DNA of 14,977 nt from Desulfobulbus sp. (GTDB lineage: Bacteria; Desulfobacterota; Desulfobulbia; Desulfobulbales; Desulfobulbaceae), in assembly GCA_030600525.1 (NCBI GenBank), contig JAUVLX010000051.1:1-14977 (forward strand), written 5' to 3'. The position numbers were made by a program, and so were the translations under genes. Within the stretch, counting starts at the first letter, position 1. Every line of letters begins with the position of its first letter. The notes under the pieces are model-generated. The model searched no databases and was not told where the DNA came from. It worked only from the letters and a program-made list of their open reading frames with translations. This document shows, piece after piece, positions 1 to 7,133 of this stretch.

Positions 1-518
1 GGCAGCTTGTTGAGCATGGGAATTAACTCCAGAGCAAAGCCTGGAGTCGTATCAGGGAGGCCTGAAAAAGCATTGAGGGTCTTGCCCGCTGCATAGGAGA
101 GGGTGCTGATTGCGGGCACTGCTCTAAGCGAGAGATCAATATCAGTCTCGTTAAGGCCGCTCCATTGTTCAAAACTGCGCACCTGTTCAAAGGTGAGATG
201 GTGGTTTATGAGCAGCGACCAGATGTTTTGACACTGGGCAAAGCTGAGAACCGGCAGCCTGCAGAATACACGGAATATACGCTGGCTGTTATAATTGAGT
301 CCTTTAATGATTTCTTTGCCATAGGCCACTTGCTCACTGGTAAGGCAGTCGTTTCTCTGGTATAGACTGACGGTCTGCCGCCAGCTTGCATGCTGCAAGT
401 CAAGGGGCGCCCCGTGGGTTTTTATTGCGGTCGTAGCCTGCAGTACTGCAAAGAGCAGGATGGAGAAGAGTAAAATACCAGTGAGCTGTTTGCGAGAGAA
501 ACTATGGATGTGGAACAT
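1..518 (-). CDS. Partial hypothetical exported or membrane-anchored protein with internal repeats
   Basis: An open frame runs without a stop from ATG at 518 to the left edge; the first 172 residues are visible and the C-terminus is missing. I do not recognise the family. Residues 1-30 look like a signal peptide or signal anchor: a basic stretch (SRK, 8-10) followed by a hydrophobic core (about 13-28). The body contains a 32-residue tandem repeat. WSGL at 119-122 and FSGL at 151-154 each begin a 22-residue unit ending in a P-x-[IL]-x-x-L pattern, and a looser related segment lies at about 91-115. The ATG is the only plausible start, since an in-frame stop lies a few codons upstream, but no clear ribosome binding site precedes it. 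Its first codons overlap the start of the divergent EamA gene by 15 bp, so one of the two starts may be misplaced. The unbroken frame, signal-like N-terminus and repeat pattern support a real gene. Confidence 0.6.
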   Translation of the reverse strand, partial: MFHIHSFSRKQLTGILLFSILLFAVLQATTAIKTHGAPLDLQHASWRQTVSLYQRNDCLTSEQVAYGKEIIKGLNYNSQRIFRVFCRLPVLSFAQCQNIWSLLINHHLTFEQVRSFEQWSGLNETDIDLSLRAVPAISTLSYAAGKTLNAFSGLPDTTPGFALELIPMLNKL

Positions 519-1436
519 AAAGGATATACAAAGCTAGTAGTTTCTTATCGGGGGAGCCTGCTGCCGACATTGGCCATGTTGGTGGCCATGGTGTTGTGGG
601 GAAGCTCTTTTGTTGCCATGAAGTATGCATTTTATGAACTTGATCCCCTGCTTGTCATACTGGGGCGCCTTGTGGTTGCTTCACTGTGCTTTCTTCCTTT
701 TATCCGTCATCTTGTCAAGGTTCCAATCAGGAAAAAGCACCTGTTACCCATGTTGGGAATGGGCCTCTGCGAACCCTGTCTCTATTTTCTTTTTGAGGTT
801 GCCGCTCTCCAGCAGACCAGCGCGTCTCAGGCATCGATGATTTCAACCATGTTGCCGCTGCTGGTGGCGCTTGCTGCCGGGGCGATTTTGGGAGAGCGTA
901 TTTCACGAAAAACAGTCATCGGCTTTATTGTCGCTGCTGCCGGGGCCCTGTGGCTCACTGTTGCAGGACAAAGTACCCTGCAGGCTCCCAACCCGGCCCT
1001 GGGAAATTTTTTAGAATTTCTGGCCATGGTCTGCGCCACAGGATACATCATCCTGATGAAATATTTAAGTAGAGATCTTTCATCCTTTTTCTTAACAGCA
1101 GTGCAGTGTGTCCTCGGAGCACTGTTTTTTTTACCGGTACTGCTGCTTCCACAGGTCCATGTCCCTGAAGAAGTATCGTTGAGCGGGTTGTCGATTATCC
1201 TCTATCTTGGCGTTTTTGTCAGTGTTGGAGGCTACGGTTTGTATAATTTTGGCATTAGTCGTATTCCTGCAAATCAAGCTTCAGCCTATATTAATCTTAT
1301 TCCTGTTTTTGCTGTTATCCTTGGTTTTGTGATTTTAGGGGAACATTTCACCTTCTGGCAGTTCCTGGCTTGTGCGGTAGTATTTTGCGGGGTTATTTTA
1401 AGCCAGGATCGTAAATTTCAAAAGGAGGTGGCATAA
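504..1436 (+). CDS. EamA/DMT-family inner-membrane permease
   Basis: This 310-residue protein has the two-repeat architecture of the drug/metabolite transporter superfamily: about ten hydrophobic segments in two EamA domains (roughly residues 25-155 and 168-302). Visible hallmarks are the WGSSF motif in the first helix (about 32-36), an E-A-A-L-Q-Q-T-S-A-like end to repeat 1 and a GE-(RH) turn near the end of each repeat (LGERIS at about 129, LGEHFT at about 284). Family members export small metabolites, often amino acids or related compounds; the substrate cannot be read from sequence. ATG 504 is the first in-frame start, with only a weak purine-rich stretch upstream. ATG 576 (residue 25), just before the first helix, is an alternative that would remove the overlap with the divergent gene to the left. 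The DUF2905 gene follows after 4 bp and is probably co-transcribed. Confidence 0.88.
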   Translation: MDVEHKGYTKLVVSYRGSLLPTLAMLVAMVLWGSSFVAMKYAFYELDPLLVILGRLVVASLCFLPFIRHLVKVPIRKKHLLPMLGMGLCEPCLYFLFEVAALQQTSASQASMISTMLPLLVALAAGAILGERISRKTVIGFIVAAAGALWLTVAGQSTLQAPNPALGNFLEFLAMVCATGYIILMKYLSRDLSSFFLTAVQCVLGALFFLPVLLLPQVHVPEEVSLSGLSIILYLGVFVSVGGYGLYNFGISRIPANQASAYINLIPVFAVILGFVILGEHFTFWQFLACAVVFCGVILSQDRKFQKEVA

Positions 1437-1440
1437 GGTC

Positions 1441-1641
1441 ATGAACAAGGCATTGATCTGGGCAGGTGCTATCTGTATCTGCATTGGAGTCTGCTGGCCG
1501 TGGATAAAGCACATTCCTTTGGGGCGCCTTCCAGGTGATATCACTATTGCTCGCGAGCATTTTCGTTTTTATTTTCCAGTGACGACCTCCCTGTTGCTCA
1601 GCGTGCTCATCTCTGTTTTGATTTGGTTTTTTCGGAAGTAG
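1441..1641 (+). CDS. DUF2905 family small membrane protein
   Basis: A 66-residue protein with two predicted membrane helices (about 4-22 and 45-64) joined by a short loop carrying LGRLPGDI, the signature of the DUF2905 family. The P-V-T-T-S start of helix 2 also fits. Function is unknown for the family. The gene starts 4 bp after the EamA stop, with AGGAGG at 1423-1428 inside the end of the EamA gene as its ribosome binding site (spacer about 12 nt), so the two are probably translated from one transcript. Length is normal for the family. Confidence 0.85.
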   Translation: MNKALIWAGAICICIGVCWPWIKHIPLGRLPGDITIAREHFRFYFPVTTSLLLSVLISVLIWFFRK

Positions 1642-1688
1642 AGCAGAAAACGGAGCTTATGGTGAACGTGACCGGAGGGATGGTGGGT

Positions 1689-2465
1689 ATGCCAGGGGAT
1701 GATGTGTCTCAATCTGAGGAATTAACGATTGGCGGCTACTGCAGTCACTGTCGAAAGTATCATTATCTAAAGGCAGGGAAAGCACGACAAGCCTGCATGG
1801 ATTTGATGGCCAGCCTGAGAGTGCATCAGCGGATAGATTTTAAAGTGCCTCCTCACCAAGGCAATCCACAGTGTGGAACTGACTACTTGTTTGGAGAGGC
1901 ACGGGGAAAGATGTTCGGTGCCCTTGTGGGGGTAGATGAGCATGGCAGAGAACAGACATTTTACGCCTATTGCGGTCTATACAATGGCCTCTGGTCTGTA
2001 GCTGACTGGGTCGAGCCTGTGTTTGATCCAGTGGCTTTTATTAATGTGACACTGGAAGGTGAACAAGAGGTGAAAAGGCTGACTCGGGAGATAAATCGCC
2101 TGCCCATTCAATCCGATCAACGAAAAGAGCTCGTCCAAGTAAGGCGGCGGTTGTCTCGGCAACTAATGCAGGAAATTCATGGGCTGTACAGGGTTACTAA
2201 CTTTCGGGGTGGCAGCGGATTGTTAACTGAAATTTTTAGTGGCGAAAAGGGTCCGCCTACAGGTACCGGAGACTGCTGTGCACCGAAACTGCTTCAACAT
2301 GCAGCCCTCAATAATATCCTGCCTATGGGGATTGCTGAGTTTTACTGGGGCAAAGAAAATGCATCTCGATCACGGCAGCACGGATTTTTTTATCCATCCT
2401 GTGCTACAAAGTGCGAACCTATTCTTGGTTTTTTTCTCTGCGGGTTAGAAAACGATGTGCCGTAA
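1689..2465 (+). CDS. N-terminal extension domain of the long-form RluA-family pseudouridine synthases, as a separate ORF
   Basis: This ORF matches, from memory of the family, the N-terminal half of the long (about 550 residue) RluA-family pseudouridine synthases found in gamma-proteobacteria, Bacteroidetes and others. Landmarks in order: C-S-H-C near the N-terminus, then TDYLFGEARGKMFGALV, G-L-W-S-V-A-D-W-V-E-P, TGTGDCCAPKLL, A-E-F-Y-W-G and F-Y-P-S-C followed by KCEPILGF. A basic, probably helical stretch (KRLTREINRLP to RRRLSRQL) lies in the middle. In the long form this is joined directly to the RluA catalytic domain. Here it stops at 2465, overlapping the ATG (2455) of the catalytic ORF by 11 bp. 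I chose ATG 1689 because GGAGGG at 1674-1679 sits 9 nt upstream; 1659 and 1623 (inside DUF2905) are alternatives. The role of the domain is unknown; substrate RNA recognition is a reasonable guess. It may be translationally coupled to the catalytic ORF or be one part of a broken gene. Confidence 0.72.
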   Translation: MPGDDVSQSEELTIGGYCSHCRKYHYLKAGKARQACMDLMASLRVHQRIDFKVPPHQGNPQCGTDYLFGEARGKMFGALVGVDEHGREQTFYAYCGLYNGLWSVADWVEPVFDPVAFINVTLEGEQEVKRLTREINRLPIQSDQRKELVQVRRRLSRQLMQEIHGLYRVTNFRGGSGLLTEIFSGEKGPPTGTGDCCAPKLLQHAALNNILPMGIAEFYWGKENASRSRQHGFFYPSCATKCEPILGFFLCGLENDVP

Positions 2466-3098
2466 GCAAGAGCTTGAAATCATTTACCAGGAACCAGTAT
2501 TTGTAGTGGTGAATAAGCCCGGTGGCATGCTGGCTGTTCCCGGACGAGGGCCAGACAAGCAAGACTGTGTTGTCACTCGTCTACAAAAGATCTTTCCTGA
2601 ATGTATAAAACAGCCACAGTACATCAGTTGGATATGGCAACCTCGGGGCTGATGGTTTTTGGGCTGACCCGTACGGCCCATCGGCACCTTTCGCTGCAGT
2701 TTGAGAATCGGACAGTGGTCAAACGATATGTTGCTGTTGTCGATGGCTTGGTGGGGCCAGATGCAGGGGCGATAGAACTGGCTTTCAGGCTTGATCTGGA
2801 TAACCGACCGCATCAAATCTATGGTCCTGAATGTGGAAAACTCGGCGTAACCAGATGGAGGGTACTGCAACGTTTTAAGTGTCGGACAAAGCTTGAATTT
2901 TTCACAGAGACAGGACGAACCCATCAACTGCGGTTACATTCCAGTCACCCCAAAGGCCTTAGGTGCCCCATTGTTGGCGACAGTTTATATGGAGATGGCC
3001 GACTAGGCGAACAGATGCTGCTCCATGCAACAGGCCTGCAGTTTACCCATCCTGAAACAGGTAGAGTGCTTTGCTTTGTTTCCTCGCCGCCTTTTTAG
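2455..3098 (+). pseudogene. rluA: RluA-type 23S rRNA/tRNA pseudouridine synthase catalytic domain, frameshifted
   Basis: Two adjoining reading frames together make an RluA catalytic domain closely resembling E. coli RluA. Frame A (ATG 2455 to the stop at 2652) encodes LEIIYQEPVFVVVNKPGGML and VPG up to FPECIK. Frame B, one base earlier in phase, continues from about 2604-2619 with VHQLDMATSGLMVF, then K-R-Y-V-A, GRTHQLRLHSS, P-I-V-G-D-S-L-Y-G, L-L-H-A and the end at 3098. The catalytic Asp is in HQLD. The join falls at an A4 run (2607-2610); one extra A would restore a single frame reading CIKTATVHQLD. The normally conserved HRLD motif reads HQLD, a second departure from the family. Either the gene is inactive, the frame is restored during expression, or the sequence has a one-base error. 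It isomerises specific uridines in rRNA/tRNA when intact. The gene is convergent with the LysM gene, 6 bp away. Confidence 0.78.
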
Positions 3099-3104
3099 GT
3101 GGGG

Positions 3105-4115
3105 TCAACGAGTACAACGATTAGCAATGTTTATTGTGTCGGTTTCAAGCCTGATTTCAACTCCAGGATGAATGGATGAGGGGCTTGCCAGTCGGTCCTT
3201 ATTCATCAGGTACAGTGTACCTCTTTCTTTCTCGTTGCAAAAAAGACGATTGGCAATGGAGCTGAGTGTATCACCCGGTTGTATGATATACGTCCTGGCA
3301 GAGTCTTTTGGTGGCGACTGATTGCTGGGAGGTATTTTGTCTGGCAGGCCGGTGGCCTGGGGTATGGGAAGGCTTACCTGTGGTCGGGAAACGAAGAAGG
3401 GCTGCTGAACGGGAATATTCTCCTGTCCTTTAGCGGCGGTTGTTAGGCTGGTTTTTTCTGTTGTAACAGAAGCAGGTAGAGTGCCCTTTTCTACGCGGGA
3501 TACAGGGGTAATGTTCTTTGTCTTTTCTTCTACAGGCGGTTTCGTAAACGGTTGTTCAGCGTTTGTAGCCTCTATTTGGGGAGGCGCTGGGGACAAAGCC
3601 AGTATTTCGGGGAGCAGTTTTGTGGCCGTGTTTTTTTGATGAACTGCTTCTGGCTGTCGTAATGGTGAAAAGGGCGATTTCCAGATAAGCCATGCCGAGA
3701 TGATTAGCAGAGCCGTAAGCAGAGAGGCCGTTTTGAGTGTTCTTACCCCAGGGCGAACAGGTTTACCTGGTGCGGGTGGTTTTGTCCGGCGCAGGGATCT
3801 GTTTCTAAGCGCCCGTGTGAGAGCAACCGTGTCATTCATTCGGGTTGCTATTGCCTGCAGGTCGGGAAGGTCCGCTGCAGTATTTTCCGCCTCATGGAGC
3901 AACCGTAGACCTTTTGCTACATGCCCTTCTTTTTCCGCAGCTTCCGCCTGATTCACCAACTCTTCTGCAGCAGCCTGTAACTCCGCAATGGCCTGCTGCA
4001 ATTCATCGTGTTTTTCATCGTTAATGGCATCAGCATGAAGTTTGAGCAGTGTGCCTGCTTCAATAACGTGGCCTGTTGTAATTTTTTCCTGGATTAGAGC
4101 GACGATATCTGACAT
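3105..4115 (-). CDS. LysM-domain single-pass membrane protein
   Basis: A 336-residue protein counted from ATG 4115 (MSDIVALIQ). A frame extension to TTG 4160 exists, but 4115 is the first ATG and has GAGAAG about 10 nt upstream. Residues 1-110 are helical and Ala/Glu/Gln-rich (a likely coiled coil at about 36-80), presumably cytoplasmic. A basic stretch (RNRSLRR, 104-110) precedes one membrane helix at about 129-145. Then comes a long Pro/Thr/Lys-rich linker (about 150-272) and a C-terminal LysM domain (about 275-324) with the typical Y-x-I-Q-P-G-D-T-L-S-S-I-A-x-x-L start and H-P-G-V-E-I-R end. LysM binds N-acetylglucosamine-containing glycan, so the protein probably links the inner membrane to peptidoglycan with the N-terminus inside. 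No enzymatic domain is visible. It lies downstream of mdh on the same strand but is separated from it by a strong terminator, so it needs its own promoter. Confidence 0.82.
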   Translation of the reverse strand: MSDIVALIQEKITTGHVIEAGTLLKLHADAINDEKHDELQQAIAELQAAAEELVNQAEAAEKEGHVAKGLRLLHEAENTAADLPDLQAIATRMNDTVALTRALRNRSLRRTKPPAPGKPVRPGVRTLKTASLLTALLIISAWLIWKSPFSPLRQPEAVHQKNTATKLLPEILALSPAPPQIEATNAEQPFTKPPVEEKTKNITPVSRVEKGTLPASVTTEKTSLTTAAKGQENIPVQQPFFVSRPQVSLPIPQATGLPDKIPPSNQSPPKDSARTYIIQPGDTLSSIANRLFCNEKERGTLYLMNKDRLASPSSIHPGVEIRLETDTINIANRCTR

Positions 4116-4230
4116 CTGGATAGTCTTCTCATTGGAAAGTTTACCGAGAGAGTATAGCAAATCTCGGGGAGTAATTGTGGGGCATGAAGGCTTTGGCTGG
4201 ATTATATCATTTTGGGGTGAAAGAAGAATA

Positions 4231-4264
4231 AAAAAAGGGGGTGCCCAGCAGGCACCCCCTTTTT
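4231..4264 (-). terminator. Strong rho-independent terminator downstream of mdh
   Basis: A perfect 9-bp GC-rich stem, GGGGGTGCC (4237-4245) with GGCACCCCC (4251-4259), has a 5-nt loop. It is flanked by A6 on the left and T5 on the right, so it reads as a terminator on both strands. It lies 21 bp past the mdh stop and stops mdh transcription before the LysM gene. Confidence 0.93.
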
Positions 4265-4284
4265 ACTAACGAGTGATCAACGAC

Positions 4285-5262
4285 TTACAGGAGATGCTTG
4301 ATAGCGTCTCTTTCGCCTGTCAGTTCGTCTTGGGTTCCTTGCATGCGTTCACGGCTGAAGTCACTTACTTCAAGACCTTCAACGATTTTCCATTCACCAT
4401 TTTCTGTGGTGATAGGGAAGGCGTAGATGATATCTTCATCAATGCCGTAAGGGTTGCCGGCACTGTATACGCCCATGCTGACCCATTTGCCTTCGCTGCC
4501 CAAAGCCCAGCTTCTCATATGGTCAACTGCTGCAGAAGCTGCAGATGCCGCACTGGAAGCGCCACGGGCTTTAATGATAGCTGCGCCGCGTTGCTGTACA
4601 ACAGGGATAAAGTTGTCAACGTTCCATGCTTCGTCGACCAGACCTTTTGCAGCTTCACCTTTAACGGTGGCATAGCTGATATCTGGATACTGTGTTGCAG
4701 AGTGATTACCCCAAACAACCATCTGCTCGATGTCGTTGGCGTGACTTCCTGTTTTTTCAGCAAGCTGAGACTTGGCACGGTTGTGGTCCAGGCGCATCAT
4801 AGCTGTGATGTTGCGTGGATTGAGATCCGGTGCATTTTTCAGTGTGATAAGGGCATTGGTGTTTGCAGGGTTACCAACAACCAGTATTTTTACGTCACGC
4901 TTGGCGTTATCGTTGAGTGCTTTACCCTGGGCAGAGAAAATCTGAGCATTGGCTTCCAACAGGTCAGAACGTTCCATGCCTGGTCCACGAGGACGAGCAC
5001 CAACTAAGACACCATAATCAATATCTTTAAACGCGACGTTTGCATCATCAGTGGCTACAATGCCAGCAACCAATGGGAATGCACAGTCGTTAAGTTCCAT
5101 AACAACGCCATTGAGTGCGCCCATTGCCGGTGGAATTTCCAAAAGCTGAAGGATAACAGGCTGATCAGGACCAAGCATGCTGCCGCTGGCAATGCGGAAG
5201 ATGACGGAGTAACTGATCTGACCTGCTGCGCCGGTTACGGCTACACGTACTGGTGCTTTCAT
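4285..5262 (-). CDS. mdh: Malate dehydrogenase, NAD-dependent, cytosolic type
   Basis: A 325-residue malate dehydrogenase that interconverts malate and oxaloacetate in the cytoplasm. The Rossmann nucleotide loop GAAGQI is at 11-16. An acidic residue ends beta-2 (E42 in LLEIP), which usually favours NAD over NADP. The substrate loop GARPRGPGMER (88-98) supplies the arginines that bind the dicarboxylate. VGNPANTNA follows at 129-137, then RLDHNRA at 157-163 with catalytic Asp159, and WGNHSATQYPD at 184-194 with catalytic His187. This GARPRGPGMER form is the cytosolic/type-2 MDH, as in many proteobacteria and in eukaryotic cytosol, not the E. coli type. ATG 5262 has AAGGAG 6 nt upstream. It appears monocistronic: a terminator-like hairpin lies upstream at 5330-5356 and a strong terminator follows. 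It fits the C4-dicarboxylate theme of dcuA and aspA at the right end. Confidence 0.96.
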   Translation of the reverse strand: MKAPVRVAVTGAAGQISYSVIFRIASGSMLGPDQPVILQLLEIPPAMGALNGVVMELNDCAFPLVAGIVATDDANVAFKDIDYGVLVGARPRGPGMERSDLLEANAQIFSAQGKALNDNAKRDVKILVVGNPANTNALITLKNAPDLNPRNITAMMRLDHNRAKSQLAEKTGSHANDIEQMVVWGNHSATQYPDISYATVKGEAAKGLVDEAWNVDNFIPVVQQRGAAIIKARGASSAASAASAAVDHMRSWALGSEGKWVSMGVYSAGNPYGIDEDIIYAFPITTENGEWKIVEGLEVSDFSRERMQGTQDELTGERDAIKHLL

Positions 5263-5329
5263 TTTTTTCTCCTTACACTAAAGTTGTCTTAACAGCTGGT
5301 AGGCCAAAACATATTGGGAACTACCGTAA

Positions 5330-5356
5330 CGTAAACAAAAAGCCTCAACGGTGAGG
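5330..5356 (-). terminator. Probable rho-independent terminator upstream of mdh
   Basis: On the minus strand a short hairpin, CCTCA (5352-5356) with TGAGG (5343-5347) around a 4-nt loop, is followed by CTTTTTGTTT. It lies about 50 bp past the stop of the small ORF at 5407-5604 and 68 bp before mdh. It would end transcription arriving from the protease side, so the mdh promoter must lie in the short stretch between 5263 and 5330. The stem is short, so the terminator call is moderate. Confidence 0.5.
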
Positions 5357-5406
5357 AATTATTACCATTTATAGTCAGACAATGGTTTGGTTGGCAGGAA
5401 AGGACG

Positions 5407-5604
5407 CTAAGTGGATAAGCGCTTATGAATAACGTATTCAATAAAAAGGATCACAAAAAAACCACCCTGAATATACCCTTTCATATCCAACCAGCCGTTA
5501 TTGATACAAATCAATGGGTAAAAAGTCAAGCGCTCTTTGTCTCCGTTGGTAACACGTTGAAGTTGTATGTCTTTTTGGGTGGTTAAATATGAATTGTTAT
5601 TCAT
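5407..5604 (-). CDS. Possible small membrane protein, hypothetical
   Basis: A 65-residue open frame from ATG 5604 to a TAG at 5407-5409; it can be extended upstream to TTG 5649. The C-terminal third (after GYIQGG) is hydrophobic, roughly FFVILFIEYVI, followed by HKR, which would suit a single tail helix. The N-terminal part is polar and Asn/Gln-rich. I do not recognise it. No good ribosome binding site precedes the ATG, and the composition is more AT-rich than its neighbours. Points in favour are the terminator-like hairpin just downstream on the same strand and the absence of any other gene between the protease and mdh. It could be chance or the remnant of a lost gene. Confidence 0.3.
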   Translation of the reverse strand: MNNNSYLTTQKDIQLQRVTNGDKERLTFYPLICINNGWLDMKGYIQGGFFVILFIEYVIHKRLST

Positions 5605-5669
5605 TGATGTCCGTGGGTAAGACGGGGCAGGCTTGCTTGCGCTGCGCAATGCCTGAATTGCTCTGGAGG

Positions 5670-7073
5670 TTAAAAACTTTTTTGGAGCATGGTGCGTACT
5701 TCTTGAAGGGAGGCCTTAGGATGGGTGTCGAGAAAAGATGCTATGGTATGGGCAATATAGGCTGTGGATATTGAAGTTCCGGCAAAGAGCATGGGTGTCT
5801 CTTCACCTTTTTTAAAAAAAGGGGCAAATCCAGAAGCTTGTACCTCGACAAAAGGACCAAAGTTAGAGGATTCCCATGGGGTTCCATCTGGCTCTAAGGC
5901 GCCGACGCCGATAACGTTTTCATAGGCAGCAGGGTAAATGGATTCTCCTGTAGCTTCGTTGCCTGCAGCGGCAACCAGTATGAGGTTGTTTGCGTTTGCT
6001 TTTTGGAGAGCCTGGTCGAGAAATTCACTTTTTGCTGAGCCGCCCCAGCTCATGCTGATGACCTTAGCATTGTTGGCCATGGCAAAATTAAGTGCCTGGA
6101 TGATGCTGAAGTTGGATGTGACACCATTTTGATCAAAGACTCGTATCGCTATTACCGGTGCGGTGAGTTGCCCATCGTTGGTTGCACCCAATGGGGAAAT
6201 TGCGCCCGAGGCAAGCTGCGCCATCTGCGTACCGTGCCCTGACGGGTCCTGGATTTGTGAGTATGGCTGTATTGCATCGTAGGTGGCAGCGATCCATGGC
6301 AAGGAAAGAGCTTCAGGAGCAAGTCCTGAGTCAAGTACTGCAATGGAGTGGGAGGTCGAGGTGTTTAAAGAGGTAGATTCACCTTTTGTCTGCAGGGAGG
6401 CGTCGGCCAAGAGAGGCGACGGATGCATGATATAAGCAAAATGGGGCTCTGTGGAGGCTACAGGTTCAAGCTTTGCTACTGTCGTCAACAGGGCTTCCAG
6501 GTTTTGTTCGGGAGGGAAAGATATTTGGTAAAGACCTGTGGCGTCAATTTTACCGAGGGTGCGGCCGCCTATGCTGCGTATTTGGCTCAGGAAAAGTGCT
6601 TCAGAAACCGTATCTTTTTTTTGGACGAGCAGTTCATCTGCAAGAACGAGTGCTCCTGTGGTGGGATGGTGGGTGGTGTGGAACATATGTGATCGGTTGA
6701 GAGGTTCCATCCGGTATTGTAGGCCGGGAGCAAATATCTGGATTGTAAGCGGGAGGAACCCTCGGTCCGCATCTTTTTTCCAGGTGACTACATGATTAAC
6801 CGGGCGGAGCAAAGTTGGGAGTCCTTGAGTGAGCGGTGTTTTTTCCAGATGGATTGAAACCGTCGGGTTTATTCGCGGATCTGCCTGTATCTCAATTCCG
6901 TGTGCTGCGAGTTCAGCTAAGATCAGTCGCAATGGGGTCAGGTCAGCATGCAGCGTTATTTGGTCGTTTGTCATCTGCAGGCGAAGTTTTTGCAGGGAGG
7001 CGCTTGCAATACAGGGGGAGGCTGCTAAGGAGAAAATAAAAAGCCAGCTGAGAACAACACGTATACTACGCAT
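5670..7073 (-). CDS. Secreted subtilisin-family (S8) serine protease with an STN-like N-terminal domain
   Basis: A 467-residue exported protein. Residues 1-25 form a signal peptide with an A-S-A cleavage site, so it acts in the periplasm or outside. Residues about 36-100 resemble the short STN/secretin N-terminal domain: an ITLHADLTPLRLILAEL-like strand-helix, then I-x-I-x-A-D-P-x-I, V-S-I-H-L and a P-L-T-Q-G-L helix. A linking region (about 105-240) precedes the subtilase domain (about 243-465). All catalytic elements are present: Asp248 in IAVLDSG, His280 in SGHGTQMA, oxyanion Asn372 in AAAGNEA and Ser434 in AGTSISTA. Region 150-215 (a QIRSIGG block, then L-x-x-L-x-x-V-x-x-L-E-P-V) may be an I9-like propeptide/inhibitor module. 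ATG 7073 is followed directly by the signal peptide, though no ribosome binding site is obvious. The NUDIX gene ends 60 bp upstream on the same strand, so the two may share a transcript. Substrate unknown. Confidence 0.9.
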   Translation of the reverse strand: MRSIRVVLSWLFIFSLAASPCIASASLQKLRLQMTNDQITLHADLTPLRLILAELAAHGIEIQADPRINPTVSIHLEKTPLTQGLPTLLRPVNHVVTWKKDADRGFLPLTIQIFAPGLQYRMEPLNRSHMFHTTHHPTTGALVLADELLVQKKDTVSEALFLSQIRSIGGRTLGKIDATGLYQISFPPEQNLEALLTTVAKLEPVASTEPHFAYIMHPSPLLADASLQTKGESTSLNTSTSHSIAVLDSGLAPEALSLPWIAATYDAIQPYSQIQDPSGHGTQMAQLASGAISPLGATNDGQLTAPVIAIRVFDQNGVTSNFSIIQALNFAMANNAKVISMSWGGSAKSEFLDQALQKANANNLILVAAAGNEATGESIYPAAYENVIGVGALEPDGTPWESSNFGPFVEVQASGFAPFFKKGEETPMLFAGTSISTAYIAHTIASFLDTHPKASLQEVRTMLQKSF

Positions 7074-7133
7074 TGAATAGCAGTGGGGTGCGTATTTCTA
7101 GGTGAGGGCAAGTATATGGGGTGCCCATTTCCT

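Noticed and set aside
2607..2610. Programmed -1 frameshifting at the rluA A4 tract
   Set aside because: In the reading phase used upstream, the tract does not form a classical X-XXY-YYZ slippery heptamer and I see no strong downstream hairpin, so mutation or sequence error is simpler.
2484..2927. 147-codon minus-strand frame opposite the rluA remnant
   Set aside because: The opposite strand encodes recognisable RluA motifs in both frames; this frame is low-complexity shadow.
4273..5007. 244-codon plus-strand open frame opposite mdh
   Set aside because: It is antisense to a clearly real malate dehydrogenase with all catalytic motifs; its translation resembles no protein and has no binding site.
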